This document shows positions 7,472 to 16,568 of a stretch of 64,000 bases of DNA, in pieces (the first letter of the stretch is position 1; each line of letters begins with the position of its first letter). The notes beneath the pieces are model-generated. The model saw only the letters and a program-made list of their open reading frames with translations, was not told the origin of the DNA and did no database searches. Where the stretch lies: contig NZ_DAMBYD010000006.1 in NCBI RefSeq assembly GCF_032051575.1, positions 186,001 to 250,000 on the forward strand. Direction: 5' to 3'. Both the position numbers and the translations under genes were made by a program. The DNA is from Aminipila sp032051575 (GTDB lineage Bacteria; Bacillota; Clostridia; Peptostreptococcales; Anaerovoracaceae).

Positions 7472-8578
7472 CTACATTTCAATCATAGCAGGTGCCAAGG
7501 TTATAATAATTAAAACTAAAAGCTGTAATGCTAATGGCATAGTCAGCTTTGTTTCAGCTATACGTCCCTTTTCCTCTGCACGTTTTTTTCTTTGAAACCA
7601 TAAAAAACTACTCTCGCCTTGAAGAATATTTACTAATTCAGTTCCTTTATGTATATTATCTGATATAACACTACTGATCCGCATAAACTCTCTGTTTTTA
7701 CTTCTCTCTGCTAATCTTTTCAATTCTTCTACCATTGATGCATTTGTCTCAGCTACTTTAATATTTATCTCCGTAAGCTGACTATAAAAATAGGACTTAT
7801 CCATGTATGCACGATAATTGTAATCCTTTACTATTTTTTCAAAAGCAGCTGATAAAACTAATCCTGCATTCATTAGAAGTACTATCTTATTTATAAAATC
7901 TGGTAATTCTTCTTCAATCGATTCATTGCAACTTTTCTTAAGTTTCATAATTTGATTATATCTTTTAATGTAAGTACCGAATAATAAAACACCACATGCA
8001 AAGGCAATTAATAGCATAGGGTGATTTTTGTCTTTGTTCCATGACACATTACCCATTCCTTCTATATGCTCTGGTAAATATACTCTTTTTAGATCATCAC
8101 TTTTATTTATACTATAAACAAGCAGATTAAGTTTACCATAAACCTGCTCTTTCAGATTTACTGATTTCTCCTTAACATCTTCTTTATTACTATTCGCTCC
8201 TTCAGGTTTTATATTTAATGTAATTGGTTTTTTTATAGTATCCCCTTCCACATCTCCTGATACAATTAGCTTTGCATTTATATCTCCCTGATCATAAGTA
8301 GGTCTTTCAATATATTTATGTCCAGCTTGATCAATAGAAAAAGGGATTTGATTATTAAGCATATTTGCAGATGTAACTAATAAAACTGTAAAAAGAAGTA
8401 TGATTATAATGACAATATATCTTTTAAAATTTTGAAGTTTCATAGCATATGTCAGATTGCTATTTTTATTATTTCCATAAAGGCCATATAGTTCTTTTTC
8501 ATACTTTTTAGTTTCCCCTGTAAGCAAATCGGGCATTTTATTCATAAGGTGAGTTAAAAATTCATCTATTAAGTTCAC
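7472..8578 (-). CDS. tadC: TadC-like pilus assembly membrane protein (T2SS F domain)
   Basis: 368-aa inner-membrane platform protein. It has a membrane segment at about 53-73, an extracellular insert of about 100 residues, a second segment near 181-200, and then a type II secretion F domain (about 215-335: EEELPDFINKIVLLMNAGLVLSAAFEKI) and a C-terminal helix. With TadB it forms the platform on which the TadA ATPase acts. The start is a GTG that overlaps the tadB stop (GTGA), so translation is coupled. The large insert between the first two helices is longer than in proteobacterial TadC. Confidence 0.82.
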   Translation of the reverse strand: MNLIDEFLTHLMNKMPDLLTGETKKYEKELYGLYGNNKNSNLTYAMKLQNFKRYIVIIIILLFTVLLVTSANMLNNQIPFSIDQAGHKYIERPTYDQGDINAKLIVSGDVEGDTIKKPITLNIKPEGANSNKEDVKEKSVNLKEQVYGKLNLLVYSINKSDDLKRVYLPEHIEGMGNVSWNKDKNHPMLLIAFACGVLLFGTYIKRYNQIMKLKKSCNESIEEELPDFINKIVLLMNAGLVLSAAFEKIVKDYNYRAYMDKSYFYSQLTEINIKVAETNASMVEELKRLAERSKNREFMRISSVISDNIHKGTELVNILQGESSFLWFQRKKRAEEKGRIAETKLTMPLALQLLVLIIITLAPAMIEM

Positions 8579-9342
8579 ACTTTCACCTCAACCATTCTGT
8601 TCATAATATAATAAGATATGATTATAATCACAAGGGCGCTAGTCATTATAATGCGTCCACAAAATGTATAATACAAACTATCTAAATATCCAGGAGATAC
8701 TAAATTTAAAAAAACAATTATAATTACAGGCATAGAACTAATTATTTTAGCTTCCGCCTTCTTCTGGGCAGTAATCGATTTAATTTCTCTGTCTATAGCC
8801 ATTTTATCCATTATCACTTCAGTTGCCTTTGAAATCATTGCCCCTAAATTTGCTCCGGTTGTTCTGCAGATAGAATACACATCTGCAAAATTAATGATTT
8901 CTTCAATTCCACTTCTATAAGCAAAATCCTTTAATAGCATCTCATCTGTTGCCCTACTATCCTTAATGCTTTTGGTTATGTATTGTAACTCCAGCATTAT
9001 GGGTTCCTCTCCTCCATACATTAAAGCTAAATTTTTGTTTCCTTCTATTAGGGCCTCTGACATTTGTCTTCCGGCAGAAATTGAGGCGGATAAAGAATAA
9101 AGTAAATCGCGGAATTGTTGCTTTAAAATTTCTTTCTGTTGTTTTATCTTAAATTTAATATAGGTCCTCTTGAATGGCAAAGCCAGAGAGGCCATAAAAG
9201 TTGCAATAAATAAATTAAAATAAAAAATATATCCAATCAGAAATAAACTGGTACAAGTAATCATATAGTAATTTCTAGCTTGTACACCTTGCAGCTTATA
9301 GTTGTCATAATCAATGATGTTGTCTACTATATTGTTATCCAT
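8575..9342 (-). CDS. tadB: TadB-like pilus assembly membrane protein (T2SS F domain)
   Basis: 255 aa. Two hydrophobic segments near residues 28-58, a cytoplasmic F domain (about 72-200: LRDLLYSLSASISAGRQMSEAL, then SICRTTGANLGAMISKATEVI), and two C-terminal helices. This is the TadB half of the inner-membrane platform of the Tad/Flp pilus. The start follows immediately on the tadA stop codon, and its end overlaps tadC. Confidence 0.85.
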   Translation of the reverse strand: MDNNIVDNIIDYDNYKLQGVQARNYYMITCTSLFLIGYIFYFNLFIATFMASLALPFKRTYIKFKIKQQKEILKQQFRDLLYSLSASISAGRQMSEALIEGNKNLALMYGGEEPIMLELQYITKSIKDSRATDEMLLKDFAYRSGIEEIINFADVYSICRTTGANLGAMISKATEVIMDKMAIDREIKSITAQKKAEAKIISSMPVIIIVFLNLVSPGYLDSLYYTFCGRIIMTSALVIIIISYYIMNRMVEVKV

Positions 9343-10545
9343 TTATCTAACTCCCCTTAATAACAATTTATCCTTATTTATCAATTCATTTTGGATTTTT
9401 ACTAATCCGTTTTTTACTTCATACTTAAACAAACTATTAATCATATACTTATTCTGTTCATAGCCATATATTTCAGCAATCTCAAGTACACGTCTAGATT
9501 TATCTGGCATTCTGCCTAAATGAACCATTATATCAATGCCTTCTGCTATTTGATTCCGTATTGCATCTGTTGGGAAATTTGCTGCCTGCAGTACCATGGT
9601 TTCTAATCGTTTCAACATTCCTGATATAGAATTCCCATGTCCCGTAGATAATGATCCATCGTGTCCCGTATTAAAAGCCTGAAGCATATCCAGTACCTCC
9701 TTCCCTCTTACCTCTCCAACAATAATTCTATTTGGCCGCATTCGAAGACTAGTCTTAATTAATTGTTGCATATCAACAAGGCCCTTGCCTTGAACATTTG
9801 CATTTCTGCATTCCAGCCTCACTATGTTTTCAATTCCATGCAGCTGAAGTTCTGCAGAATCTTCTATAACAATAATTCGTTCTTCCTTAGGTATATAGTT
9901 TGATAAAACGTTCAATAAGCTGGTTTTACCACTACCCGTACCTCCACTGATAAATATATTTTCTCCTGCAATTACCATTCTGTTTAAGAAATCTGCTGCT
10001 TCTTCTGTTATAGTTCCAAATTGTATTAAATCTTCCATTGAAAAAGCCTTTTCAGGAAACTTTCTAATCGTTAGAATCGGTCCATTTAATGCTACATTCT
10101 TATAAACCGCATTTATCCTTGAACCATCTGGCAATCGGGCATCCACTATAGGATTTAGTTCGTTTATTTCACGATGTACTCTGCCTGCAATTCTTCTTAT
10201 CAATTCTTCCAGTTCTTCTGTTGTAGTAAATTGTTCATTTACTCTTTCAATCGTCCCAGACCGTTCAATAAATATATTATCTTTGCCATTTACCATGATC
10301 TCTGTAATGTCTTTATCCTTACTAAATGGATGCAATATCCCTAAATCTTTTCTTATGGAATAATATACTTGATAAACTAATCTTGCTTTGACCTTGAAAT
10401 TATACATTTCTAATCTTGAATCCGATAGAATATAACTTTCAATTATTTTAAAAATTTGTTGCTCATCATTACCATAATCGCTATGCCCTATAATCTTTCT
10501 CATATCTTCCATAATGTCCATAATTATATCTTTATTAATATACAT
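9343..10545 (-). CDS. tadA: Tad pilus assembly ATPase TadA/CpaF
   Basis: About 400-aa secretion ATPase of the GspE/VirB11 superfamily, CpaF group. Visible: N-terminal domain with DITEIMVNGKDNIFIER, RIDGS-like region DARLPDGSRINAV, Walker A GGTGSGKTSLL, Asp box VIEDSAELQL, Walker B RPNRIIVGEVRG, and the His box TGHDGSLSTGHGNS. It powers extension of the Flp pilus from the cytoplasmic side. The ATG at 10545 has AAAAGG six bases upstream and is preferred over an in-frame TTG at 10578 that lacks a ribosome site. It is the first gene of the eight-gene tad operon (10.5 down to 4.4 kb). Confidence 0.93.
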   Translation of the reverse strand: MYINKDIIMDIMEDMRKIIGHSDYGNDEQQIFKIIESYILSDSRLEMYNFKVKARLVYQVYYSIRKDLGILHPFSKDKDITEIMVNGKDNIFIERSGTIERVNEQFTTTEELEELIRRIAGRVHREINELNPIVDARLPDGSRINAVYKNVALNGPILTIRKFPEKAFSMEDLIQFGTITEEAADFLNRMVIAGENIFISGGTGSGKTSLLNVLSNYIPKEERIIVIEDSAELQLHGIENIVRLECRNANVQGKGLVDMQQLIKTSLRMRPNRIIVGEVRGKEVLDMLQAFNTGHDGSLSTGHGNSISGMLKRLETMVLQAANFPTDAIRNQIAEGIDIMVHLGRMPDKSRRVLEIAEIYGYEQNKYMINSLFKYEVKNGLVKIQNELINKDKLLLRGVR

Positions 10546-10587
10546 ATTTAACCTTTTTTTACTTTTATTTCCTTTCAACTATATAAT

Positions 10588-10618
10588 AAAACAGCTGTAA
10601 ATAATTTACAACTGTTTT
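10588..10618 (-). terminator. Terminator after the antiporter operon
   Basis: Imperfect hairpin AAAACAG-x-TGTAAA / TTTACA-x-CTGTTTT with a three-base loop and one mismatch, lying between the stop of the KefB-like gene and the start of tadA. On the minus strand it is followed by TTTTATTATAT. It probably ends the phoP-phoR-antiporter transcript and separates it from the tad operon. Confidence 0.65.
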
Positions 10619-10640
10619 GTATCGACATTATTCGACTTGC

Positions 10641-12941
10641 TTAATTAAGTACACCTTTTCTAAAGAATTTATCCAACGTTCTCTGGGCTCCTAATACCCA
10701 TAAAACATCTCCCTCTTGAATTTGTGTATTTTTATTTGGGCTTATTAATGATAGTGCATCTCTATCTATACCTATAACAAAGCCATTATATTTTTCTTTC
10801 ACATTTGACATTTGAATGGTTTTATTGCAGAATTCACACTGATTCGTTACATTAACTGCCATACAAAGCAAATGATTTTCTCTGTCTGTGGAAGTGAAAA
10901 CCTGCCTATAGGTATAATCCCGTAATGTAAATTTAGCTTTTCGTTTATTCGTAACAGCAGTGGTTTGAATGGCCATTTCATAGGAATCAAGATTATGCCG
11001 TTTACCCATGACTACAATGATATCTCCTTCTTCTATGCCTGTTCCTATATCTGGAATATTTATATGTTTGCCTTTCCTTATGATCTTTATAATTTGTACT
11101 CCTAGTTTACGTCTGGCGAAAAAGCTTCTTTCAGGTTTTTCTATCAATATTTCATTAATTTCATATTCTTCTACTAATAAAGTTTCATCAAGCCACCTAT
11201 ACTCCTCGGTAATGCCCCTCTCTTTTTTCTTCTTTTCTAATATACGTTCATTAAAATTTGCTATAAACCTTGTTTCAATTTTAATGGAATTGCTAGCCAT
11301 AAAATCAGATTTTATACTAAAAAATACAATAATCAAAGCTATTATCCAAAGAATCCATATAGGAATCTCTGTAATAGAACTAATAGTAAGCATAACAAAG
11401 AATACACAAACAAGGACCCTTACACTTCGAAAAACTAACAGTGGAAGCCTATTGGTTTTACTTTTAAGCCAAAGTTTCGTGTAAATTGTATTTCTCTTAT
11501 ACGACATCAAATTTATTACTGGTGTCATTAAAATTACTGTTAGACCACCTGTAATCCATCTTGCTACGGTAGATTCCATTCCATATGACCATAAGGCAGG
11601 TAATAAAACCTGTGTCTCTACTATATACATACAAAACAAAATAGCTGTAGTAATCGCTGTTCTTGGTAAGTATTTACTTAAAAATTCCTTCCAGTCAGGA
11701 TCCTTTTCATTTTCATTCTGCTTTTCCGAAGTATATTGTTTTATAGTCTTTAATGTTCTTTTTGGTAATATCCTGCTTATTTTTAGATAAGCGGTATCTA
11801 TTTTCTTTATAAACATGGGGGTTGTAAAGGTTGTTATCACAGATACAGATACTACTATTGGATATAAGAAATGACTTGTTACCCCCAAAGAGTTTCCTAA
11901 AGAAGCAATAATAAATGAAAATTCACCGATTTGAACCATACTCATTCCCGCGCCAACCGCTGTACGAAGTGATTGGCCAGACAAGAGTACACCAATACTT
12001 GAGAAAACCATTTGCCCAATGATAGTAACCAATGTAAGGATTAAAATAGGTCCTGCATATTTAATAATTAACTCTGGATTTACAAGCATTCCCACTGACA
12101 CAAAAAATATTGCACCAAATAAATCTTTTATGGGTTTTACAAGATCCTCAATTCGTTCCGCCTTAACAGTACCAGCAAGTATAGATCCAGCCAGAAATGC
12201 GCCTAAAGCAGAAGAAAATCCCATGTAATTTGCAATCACTACCATAGCAAGACAAAGCCCCAAGGACACAATAAGCAAAGTTTCATCATTTAAATATTTA
12301 TCCGCCTTCTTTAAAGCCGTAGGTATCAGATATATGCCTAAAAGCAGCCATAAAATTAAATACAGCATCATCATACCTATTTCACTGAATAATTCAATTC
12401 CTGATACATCCTTGCTTACAGAAATAGTGGAAAGCACAATCATCATAAATATAGCTACCACATCTTCAATGATTAATGTTCCCAATACTAATTGTGCATA
12501 TTTTTTAGTTTTTAATTTTAGTTCTTCATAAGCCTTTAATATAATCATGGTAGAAGACATAGATAACATACCACCTAAAAAAATACTATCCATCCGGTCC
12601 CATCCCATAGCTGATCCTGCACCATATCCAATAAATACCATTGATGTTATAACTGTAGCAGCCGTTACAATAGCACTGCCACCTATATTCGCTATTTTAT
12701 GAAAGCTAAATTCAAGTCCCAAGGCAAACATGATAAAAATAACCCCAAGTTCAGCCCAAAGGTTTATATTTTCAACATCCATAATAGTTGGAAATATAGA
12801 AAAGTTCGCACTAGTTAAAAAACCCGCCAAAATATATCCTAAGACTAATGGTTGTTTTATTTTTTTGAAAATAATAGTGGTTGCACTTGCTACTGCAAGT
12901 ATTAACGCTAAATCACGTATTAATATATCAAGATGACCCAT
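10641..12941 (-). CDS. CPA2-family cation:proton antiporter with C-terminal TrkA-C domains (KefB-like)
   Basis: 766 aa. The N-terminal 385 residues form a Na+/H+ exchanger domain of about 12 helices (ILAGFLTSANFSIFP, LGVIFIMFALGLEFS, GALLAG-like GAFLAGSILAGT). A second group of four helices follows (about 425-540), then two C-terminal RCK/TrkA-C-like domains (GTGIEEGDIIVVMGKR near 630 and IQEGDVLWVLG near 745). Family members exchange K+ or Na+ for H+ and are gated by ligands at the C domains. It starts directly after the histidine-kinase stop (AGAGGATTAG then ATG), so it is the third gene of a two-component operon. The additional helix block between exchanger and TrkA-C domains is unusual. 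Confidence 0.85.
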   Translation of the reverse strand: MGHLDILIRDLALILAVASATTIIFKKIKQPLVLGYILAGFLTSANFSIFPTIMDVENINLWAELGVIFIMFALGLEFSFHKIANIGGSAIVTAATVITSMVFIGYGAGSAMGWDRMDSIFLGGMLSMSSTMIILKAYEELKLKTKKYAQLVLGTLIIEDVVAIFMMIVLSTISVSKDVSGIELFSEIGMMMLYLILWLLLGIYLIPTALKKADKYLNDETLLIVSLGLCLAMVVIANYMGFSSALGAFLAGSILAGTVKAERIEDLVKPIKDLFGAIFFVSVGMLVNPELIIKYAGPILILTLVTIIGQMVFSSIGVLLSGQSLRTAVGAGMSMVQIGEFSFIIASLGNSLGVTSHFLYPIVVSVSVITTFTTPMFIKKIDTAYLKISRILPKRTLKTIKQYTSEKQNENEKDPDWKEFLSKYLPRTAITTAILFCMYIVETQVLLPALWSYGMESTVARWITGGLTVILMTPVINLMSYKRNTIYTKLWLKSKTNRLPLLVFRSVRVLVCVFFVMLTISSITEIPIWILWIIALIIVFFSIKSDFMASNSIKIETRFIANFNERILEKKKKERGITEEYRWLDETLLVEEYEINEILIEKPERSFFARRKLGVQIIKIIRKGKHINIPDIGTGIEEGDIIVVMGKRHNLDSYEMAIQTTAVTNKRKAKFTLRDYTYRQVFTSTDRENHLLCMAVNVTNQCEFCNKTIQMSNVKEKYNGFVIGIDRDALSLISPNKNTQIQEGDVLWVLGAQRTLDKFFRKGVLN

Positions 12942-13907
12942 CTAATCCTCTTTTCTATTAAATATAACTGTAAATGTAGTTCCTTCCCCTAACGTACTTT
13001 TTACACTAACTTCTGCATTAAATAAAAAAGCGATATGCTTAACAATAGAAAGTCCTAATCCCGTTCCACCGCCTTTTTTAGTTCTTGACTTATCTACTCT
13101 GTAAAATCGCTCAAACAATCGGTCAAAATGTTCTTCAGATATTCCGATTCCATTATCAGTAACTTCAATATACACCTTATCATTGTCCATAAAAGATGAA
13201 ACCAGTATCTTTCCCTTTTGATCTTCTTTGGAATACTTTATAGCATTTTCAATTAAGTTCATCATCATTTGTATAAAACGGTCAACATTTCCTTCGATAA
13301 AACATTGATTTGCCAGTTTGGTTTCAATTTTAATATTTTTACTGTTTGCAAGGGGTTCCATTGTAGAAATCATTTTAATCAGACTGTCCTTTGTATCAAT
13401 CTTTGCAATGTCCAAAGGCGCCCTTTTATTTTCGATGTCTGAAAGAACCAGCACATCTTCAATTAACCGCTCTAATCTAGAAGTTTCAATGGCAATAATG
13501 TCAATAAATTTATTTCTTATTTCAGGGTTTTCAGCAGCACCATCCTGTAATGTCTCAATAAATCCAGAAATGGAAGTGAGTGGAGTTTTTAACTCGTGTG
13601 TTACATTAGCCACAAATTCACTTCTTATCTGCTCTGCTTTCTTATTCTCTTCTGTTGTTTTAACCATCTGTTCTTGAAGCTTATGCACTGGCTTCATTAT
13701 TTGGTTATACATAAATAGCGAAAAAATTCCGGAACACAGCACACATATAACCATAGTGATGCCAAAATATTTGTTATTTAGCATAAACGAGAAAGCACTG
13801 TCATGTGTATTTGATTCTATAGAAACAAAGTAAGCCATAACAAATAAAAGTAAAACAACATTACATGCTGTGATCCCTACTGAAGCCATTAAAAATCTCT
13901 TTTTCAT
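12942..13907 (-). CDS. phoR: Sensor histidine kinase, PhoR-like
   Basis: 321 aa. Two membrane segments (about 7-29 and 48-70) flank a short extracellular loop of only about 20 residues, much shorter than in B. subtilis PhoR. A coiled stretch leads to the HisKA box FVANVTHELKTPLTS with the phospho-accepting His, then HATPase boxes: N (NLIENAIKYS), G1 (DNGIGISEEH), F (FERFYRVD) and G2 (GGTGLGLSIV). No PAS domain is visible. It overlaps the response regulator by 4 bases. The PhoR name rests on the partner, on the Na/Pi transporter next door and on Pho-box-like repeats at that transporter; the domain architecture alone only says class I kinase. Confidence 0.8.
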   Translation of the reverse strand: MKKRFLMASVGITACNVVLLLFVMAYFVSIESNTHDSAFSFMLNNKYFGITMVICVLCSGIFSLFMYNQIMKPVHKLQEQMVKTTEENKKAEQIRSEFVANVTHELKTPLTSISGFIETLQDGAAENPEIRNKFIDIIAIETSRLERLIEDVLVLSDIENKRAPLDIAKIDTKDSLIKMISTMEPLANSKNIKIETKLANQCFIEGNVDRFIQMMMNLIENAIKYSKEDQKGKILVSSFMDNDKVYIEVTDNGIGISEEHFDRLFERFYRVDKSRTKKGGGTGLGLSIVKHIAFLFNAEVSVKSTLGEGTTFTVIFNRKED

Positions 13908-14593
13908 CTCATTTTGTAGCCCTTCCCGCGTATTGTCTGTATATATTTATCCTCATTGTCATCTTGCCCCAGTTTTTTTCTCAAATATCGGATATGTACA
14001 TCTACAGTTCTTGTCTCACCTACAAAATCAATTCCCCAAACTTTATCCAAAAGCTGATCTCTTGAAAAAACGTGTCCCCTATTTTCTGTTAAAAAACATA
14101 ATAGTTCAAATTCTTTCAGTGTAAGCTCCACCTGTTTCCCTGCTACCATAACCTCATGCCTGTCTGTATTTATTTCTATGTCGTCTATACTAATAACATA
14201 GTCATCTATACTATCAGAAGAATTGTTCTCCTCATATCTTCTTAAAACAGCCTTTATTCTAGCCATTAGCTCACGTACACTAAAAGGTTTTGTGATATAG
14301 TCATCTGCACCAAATTCCAGACCCAATATTTTATCTACCTCATCACTTTTGGCCGTAAGCATTATAATAGGAGTTTTATTTCCTTCCTCCCTCAATTCTC
14401 TGCATATTTCATGTCCATTCTTACCGGGCAGCATTAAGTCTAAAAGAATTAAATCCGGCTTTTGTTTGTGTACTAAAGTAATACCCAGCAAACCGTCCTC
14501 AGCGCTTATATAATCATAACCGTTATTTTTTAAGTTATAACCAACTAATTCTATAATATTGGGTTCATCCTCAATTATTAATATCTTTTTCAT
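13904..14593 (-). CDS. phoP: OmpR/PhoB-family response regulator, PhoP-like
   Basis: 229 aa, full length for the family. Receiver domain (1-120) with acidic pocket IIEDE, phospho-acceptor Asp in LLDLMLPG, Thr in LTAKS and Lys in DDYITKPFS; then a winged-helix DNA-binding domain (about 130-229) with LTLKEFELLCFL, VWG and TRTVDVHIRYLRKKL. It probably activates the Na/Pi cotransporter gene, whose promoter has TTAACA repeats at 11-bp spacing, the known PhoP box pattern of Bacillus. First gene of the operon with the kinase and antiporter. Confidence 0.88.
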   Translation of the reverse strand: MKKILIIEDEPNIIELVGYNLKNNGYDYISAEDGLLGITLVHKQKPDLILLDLMLPGKNGHEICRELREEGNKTPIIMLTAKSDEVDKILGLEFGADDYITKPFSVRELMARIKAVLRRYEENNSSDSIDDYVISIDDIEINTDRHEVMVAGKQVELTLKEFELLCFLTENRGHVFSRDQLLDKVWGIDFVGETRTVDVHIRYLRKKLGQDDNEDKYIQTIRGKGYKMR

Positions 14594-14633
14594 TATTTCC
14601 CTTCAATTCTGTATCGCTAATCTCTGATACTAT

Positions 14634-14685
14634 TTAAGCTGATACGCTATGGAGTCAAAATGTCATCCCAAGTATATCAGCTTAA
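14634..14685. repeat. 11-bp inverted repeat between Na/Pi gene and phoP
   Basis: TTAAGCTGATA at 14634-14644 is the perfect reverse complement of TATCAGCTTAA at 14675-14685, with a 30-base loop. It lies between the stop of the Na/Pi cotransporter gene and the phoP start. There is no strong T-run on the minus strand, so it may be an mRNA processing/stability hairpin or a weak terminator rather than a classic one. Confidence 0.5.
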
Positions 14686-14733
14686 TTTTAAGTTTGTATA
14701 TTTAATTTTAACACAAATAACAACTTTCATCAA

Positions 14734-16440
14734 TTATATAGAATCTCTAATTTCTTTAGTTGGAATATTACTTTCTTTAAAGTTTATATCCGATAGCACT
14801 GCCTCTGCAATATTTTTACAAGAATCACCAATTCTTTCAATATTATGAACTATATCTGTATACATAACTGTAAATTCTGGGGAGCACTTTTTATCATAAA
14901 GTCTTTTAATATGCTCTTTCTTCAATCTCTGTTCTGTTCTATTCATTTCTTCCTCTTGAACAAGAACATCATTTGCAAGATTTATATCTCCAGTTTCAAG
15001 AGCTTTAATGGTTTCTCTCGTCATTCTTGACGCTTGATCAAAACACTCATATATTTCAGCACAGGCTATATCAGAAAATTCATAACCATGCTTCATTTTT
15101 TCATTGGTAAACTCAGCAATATTCGTGCAGTTATCACCAATATGTTCTATGTCTGTAGCCATATGAATAAGTCCTGAAACTATTTTCCCCTGATGCTCTG
15201 TCAATGTATCATTAGCAAATATTGAAGCTAGATATTTCACCGTTTCATCTTGAAGTGTATTAACAATTTCCTCTGTTTCAAACACACTATTTAAGGCCTG
15301 AGTATCATTTGCCAGAAATGCCTTCTTTGCATCTGTAATCATCTGTAATGTAAAGTTTGCTATTCGGGAAAGTTCTTTTGTTGCAAGATGTATAGCAAAA
15401 AATGGCTGTTCAATAATATTATAGTCCAAATATACAGGTTGCGAAGGTAATCTGTCGTTATCTGTACCCGGAATAATTTTCATAACAACTTTAACTAGAA
15501 GCCAAATGAATGGTAAGAAAATAATTGTATTTATAATATTAAAAAGCATATGTGCATTTGCAATCTGTCTTGATACAATTTCATATTCCGGACCTGACGG
15601 TGAAATATATTTAATAAATCTACTATATATAGGTATAAAAAACATAAATAAAACTGTACCTGTAACATTAAAAATAATATGGGCAGCTGCAGTTCTTTTA
15701 GCATTAACAGATGCTCCTATTGATGCCAGTATCGCAGTAATTGTTGTTCCTATATTCGTGCCAAACAAAATCGGTAGTGCACCTTGAAGTCCAATAATAC
15801 TTGAAACACCATCAGGTCCTACCTGGCAGGCTAAATTTTGTAATACCGCAATAGAAGCAGAACTGCTCTGTATAACAAGGGTTACTAATGTACCAATTAT
15901 AACACCCAGAACAGGAATTTCTTTAACGGATAAAAACATTTGGGCTACTTCTGGCATTGCAGCTATGGGTCTCATAACATCACCCATGGTATTAATCCCC
16001 ATAAAGAGTAGTCCAAATGCAAAAATAGTCTGTCCAATATTTACCCAGTTCTCTTTTTTCATAAAAAAGTACATAACAAATCCAATAACAATAAACGCCC
16101 AAGCATAATCTCCCACCTTAAAGGCAATAAGCTGTGCTGTTATAGTTGTACCAATATTAGCACCGAGTACAATACTAATTGCCTGTGGTAAATTCATAAG
16201 TCCTGCACTGACAAAACCAATAACCATAACGGTTGTTGCACTACTACTCTGTAGTACAGCAGTTGTTAAAGCACCTGCTAAAACTCCAATCAGGGGATTT
16301 TTGGTCAAAAGAGCCAAAACATTTCTCATTTTTTCTCCGGCTGCCTTCTGCAATCCATCACTCATTAAGTTCATTCCATATATGAAAACAGCTAAGCCTC
16401 CAAGTAATGTTATAATGACTTGAAACCAATTTACTTCCAT
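14734..16440 (-). CDS. Na/Pi cotransporter family protein with PhoU-like domain
   Basis: 568 aa. The N-terminal 335 residues carry the duplicated NptA/PF02690 signature: QSSSATTVMVIGFVSAGL with LGANIGTTITAQLI, and QSSSASIAVLQNLA with FGTNIGTTITAILA. The C-terminal region (about 350-555) is a PhoU-like helical domain with two repeats (HMATDIEHIGDNCTNIAE and DIVHNIERIGDSCKNIAE, the metal-binding ExxxD pattern). Such proteins import phosphate with Na+; the PhoU part likely signals or gates. Good GAGAGGAG ribosome site. Its own promoter bears PhoP-box-like repeats, and the phoP-phoR genes follow 140 bases downstream. Confidence 0.92.
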   Translation of the reverse strand: MEVNWFQVIITLLGGLAVFIYGMNLMSDGLQKAAGEKMRNVLALLTKNPLIGVLAGALTTAVLQSSSATTVMVIGFVSAGLMNLPQAISIVLGANIGTTITAQLIAFKVGDYAWAFIVIGFVMYFFMKKENWVNIGQTIFAFGLLFMGINTMGDVMRPIAAMPEVAQMFLSVKEIPVLGVIIGTLVTLVIQSSSASIAVLQNLACQVGPDGVSSIIGLQGALPILFGTNIGTTITAILASIGASVNAKRTAAAHIIFNVTGTVLFMFFIPIYSRFIKYISPSGPEYEIVSRQIANAHMLFNIINTIIFLPFIWLLVKVVMKIIPGTDNDRLPSQPVYLDYNIIEQPFFAIHLATKELSRIANFTLQMITDAKKAFLANDTQALNSVFETEEIVNTLQDETVKYLASIFANDTLTEHQGKIVSGLIHMATDIEHIGDNCTNIAEFTNEKMKHGYEFSDIACAEIYECFDQASRMTRETIKALETGDINLANDVLVQEEEMNRTEQRLKKEHIKRLYDKKCSPEFTVMYTDIVHNIERIGDSCKNIAEAVLSDINFKESNIPTKEIRDSI

Positions 16441-16490
16441 TTTGTTCTCCTCTCAATTGCACGCGATTATCACTATCATAGCCTGTCTCT

Positions 16491-16568
16491 ATTATAGTAT
16501 AAGGTAAACACACGCTAAAAAAGAGAAAAAATGTTAAAGCTTTGTTAATTTATTGTTAATTTTGTTGA
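16491..16568 (-). promoter_or_regulatory. Pho-box-like repeats and promoter of the Na/Pi gene
   Basis: On the minus strand three exact TTAACA hexamers are spaced 11 bp apart (plus-strand positions 16554-16559, 16543-16548, 16532-16537), with a fourth partial copy TCAACA at 16563-16568. A -10 TATAAT lies at 16491-16496; the -35 (TTTAGC, 16514-16519, 17 bp away) is weak, as expected of an activator-dependent promoter. Direct TT(A/C/T)ACA repeats with 11-bp period are the known binding pattern of PhoP in Bacillus. The boxes overlap the 3' end of the tadZ gene. Confidence 0.7.
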
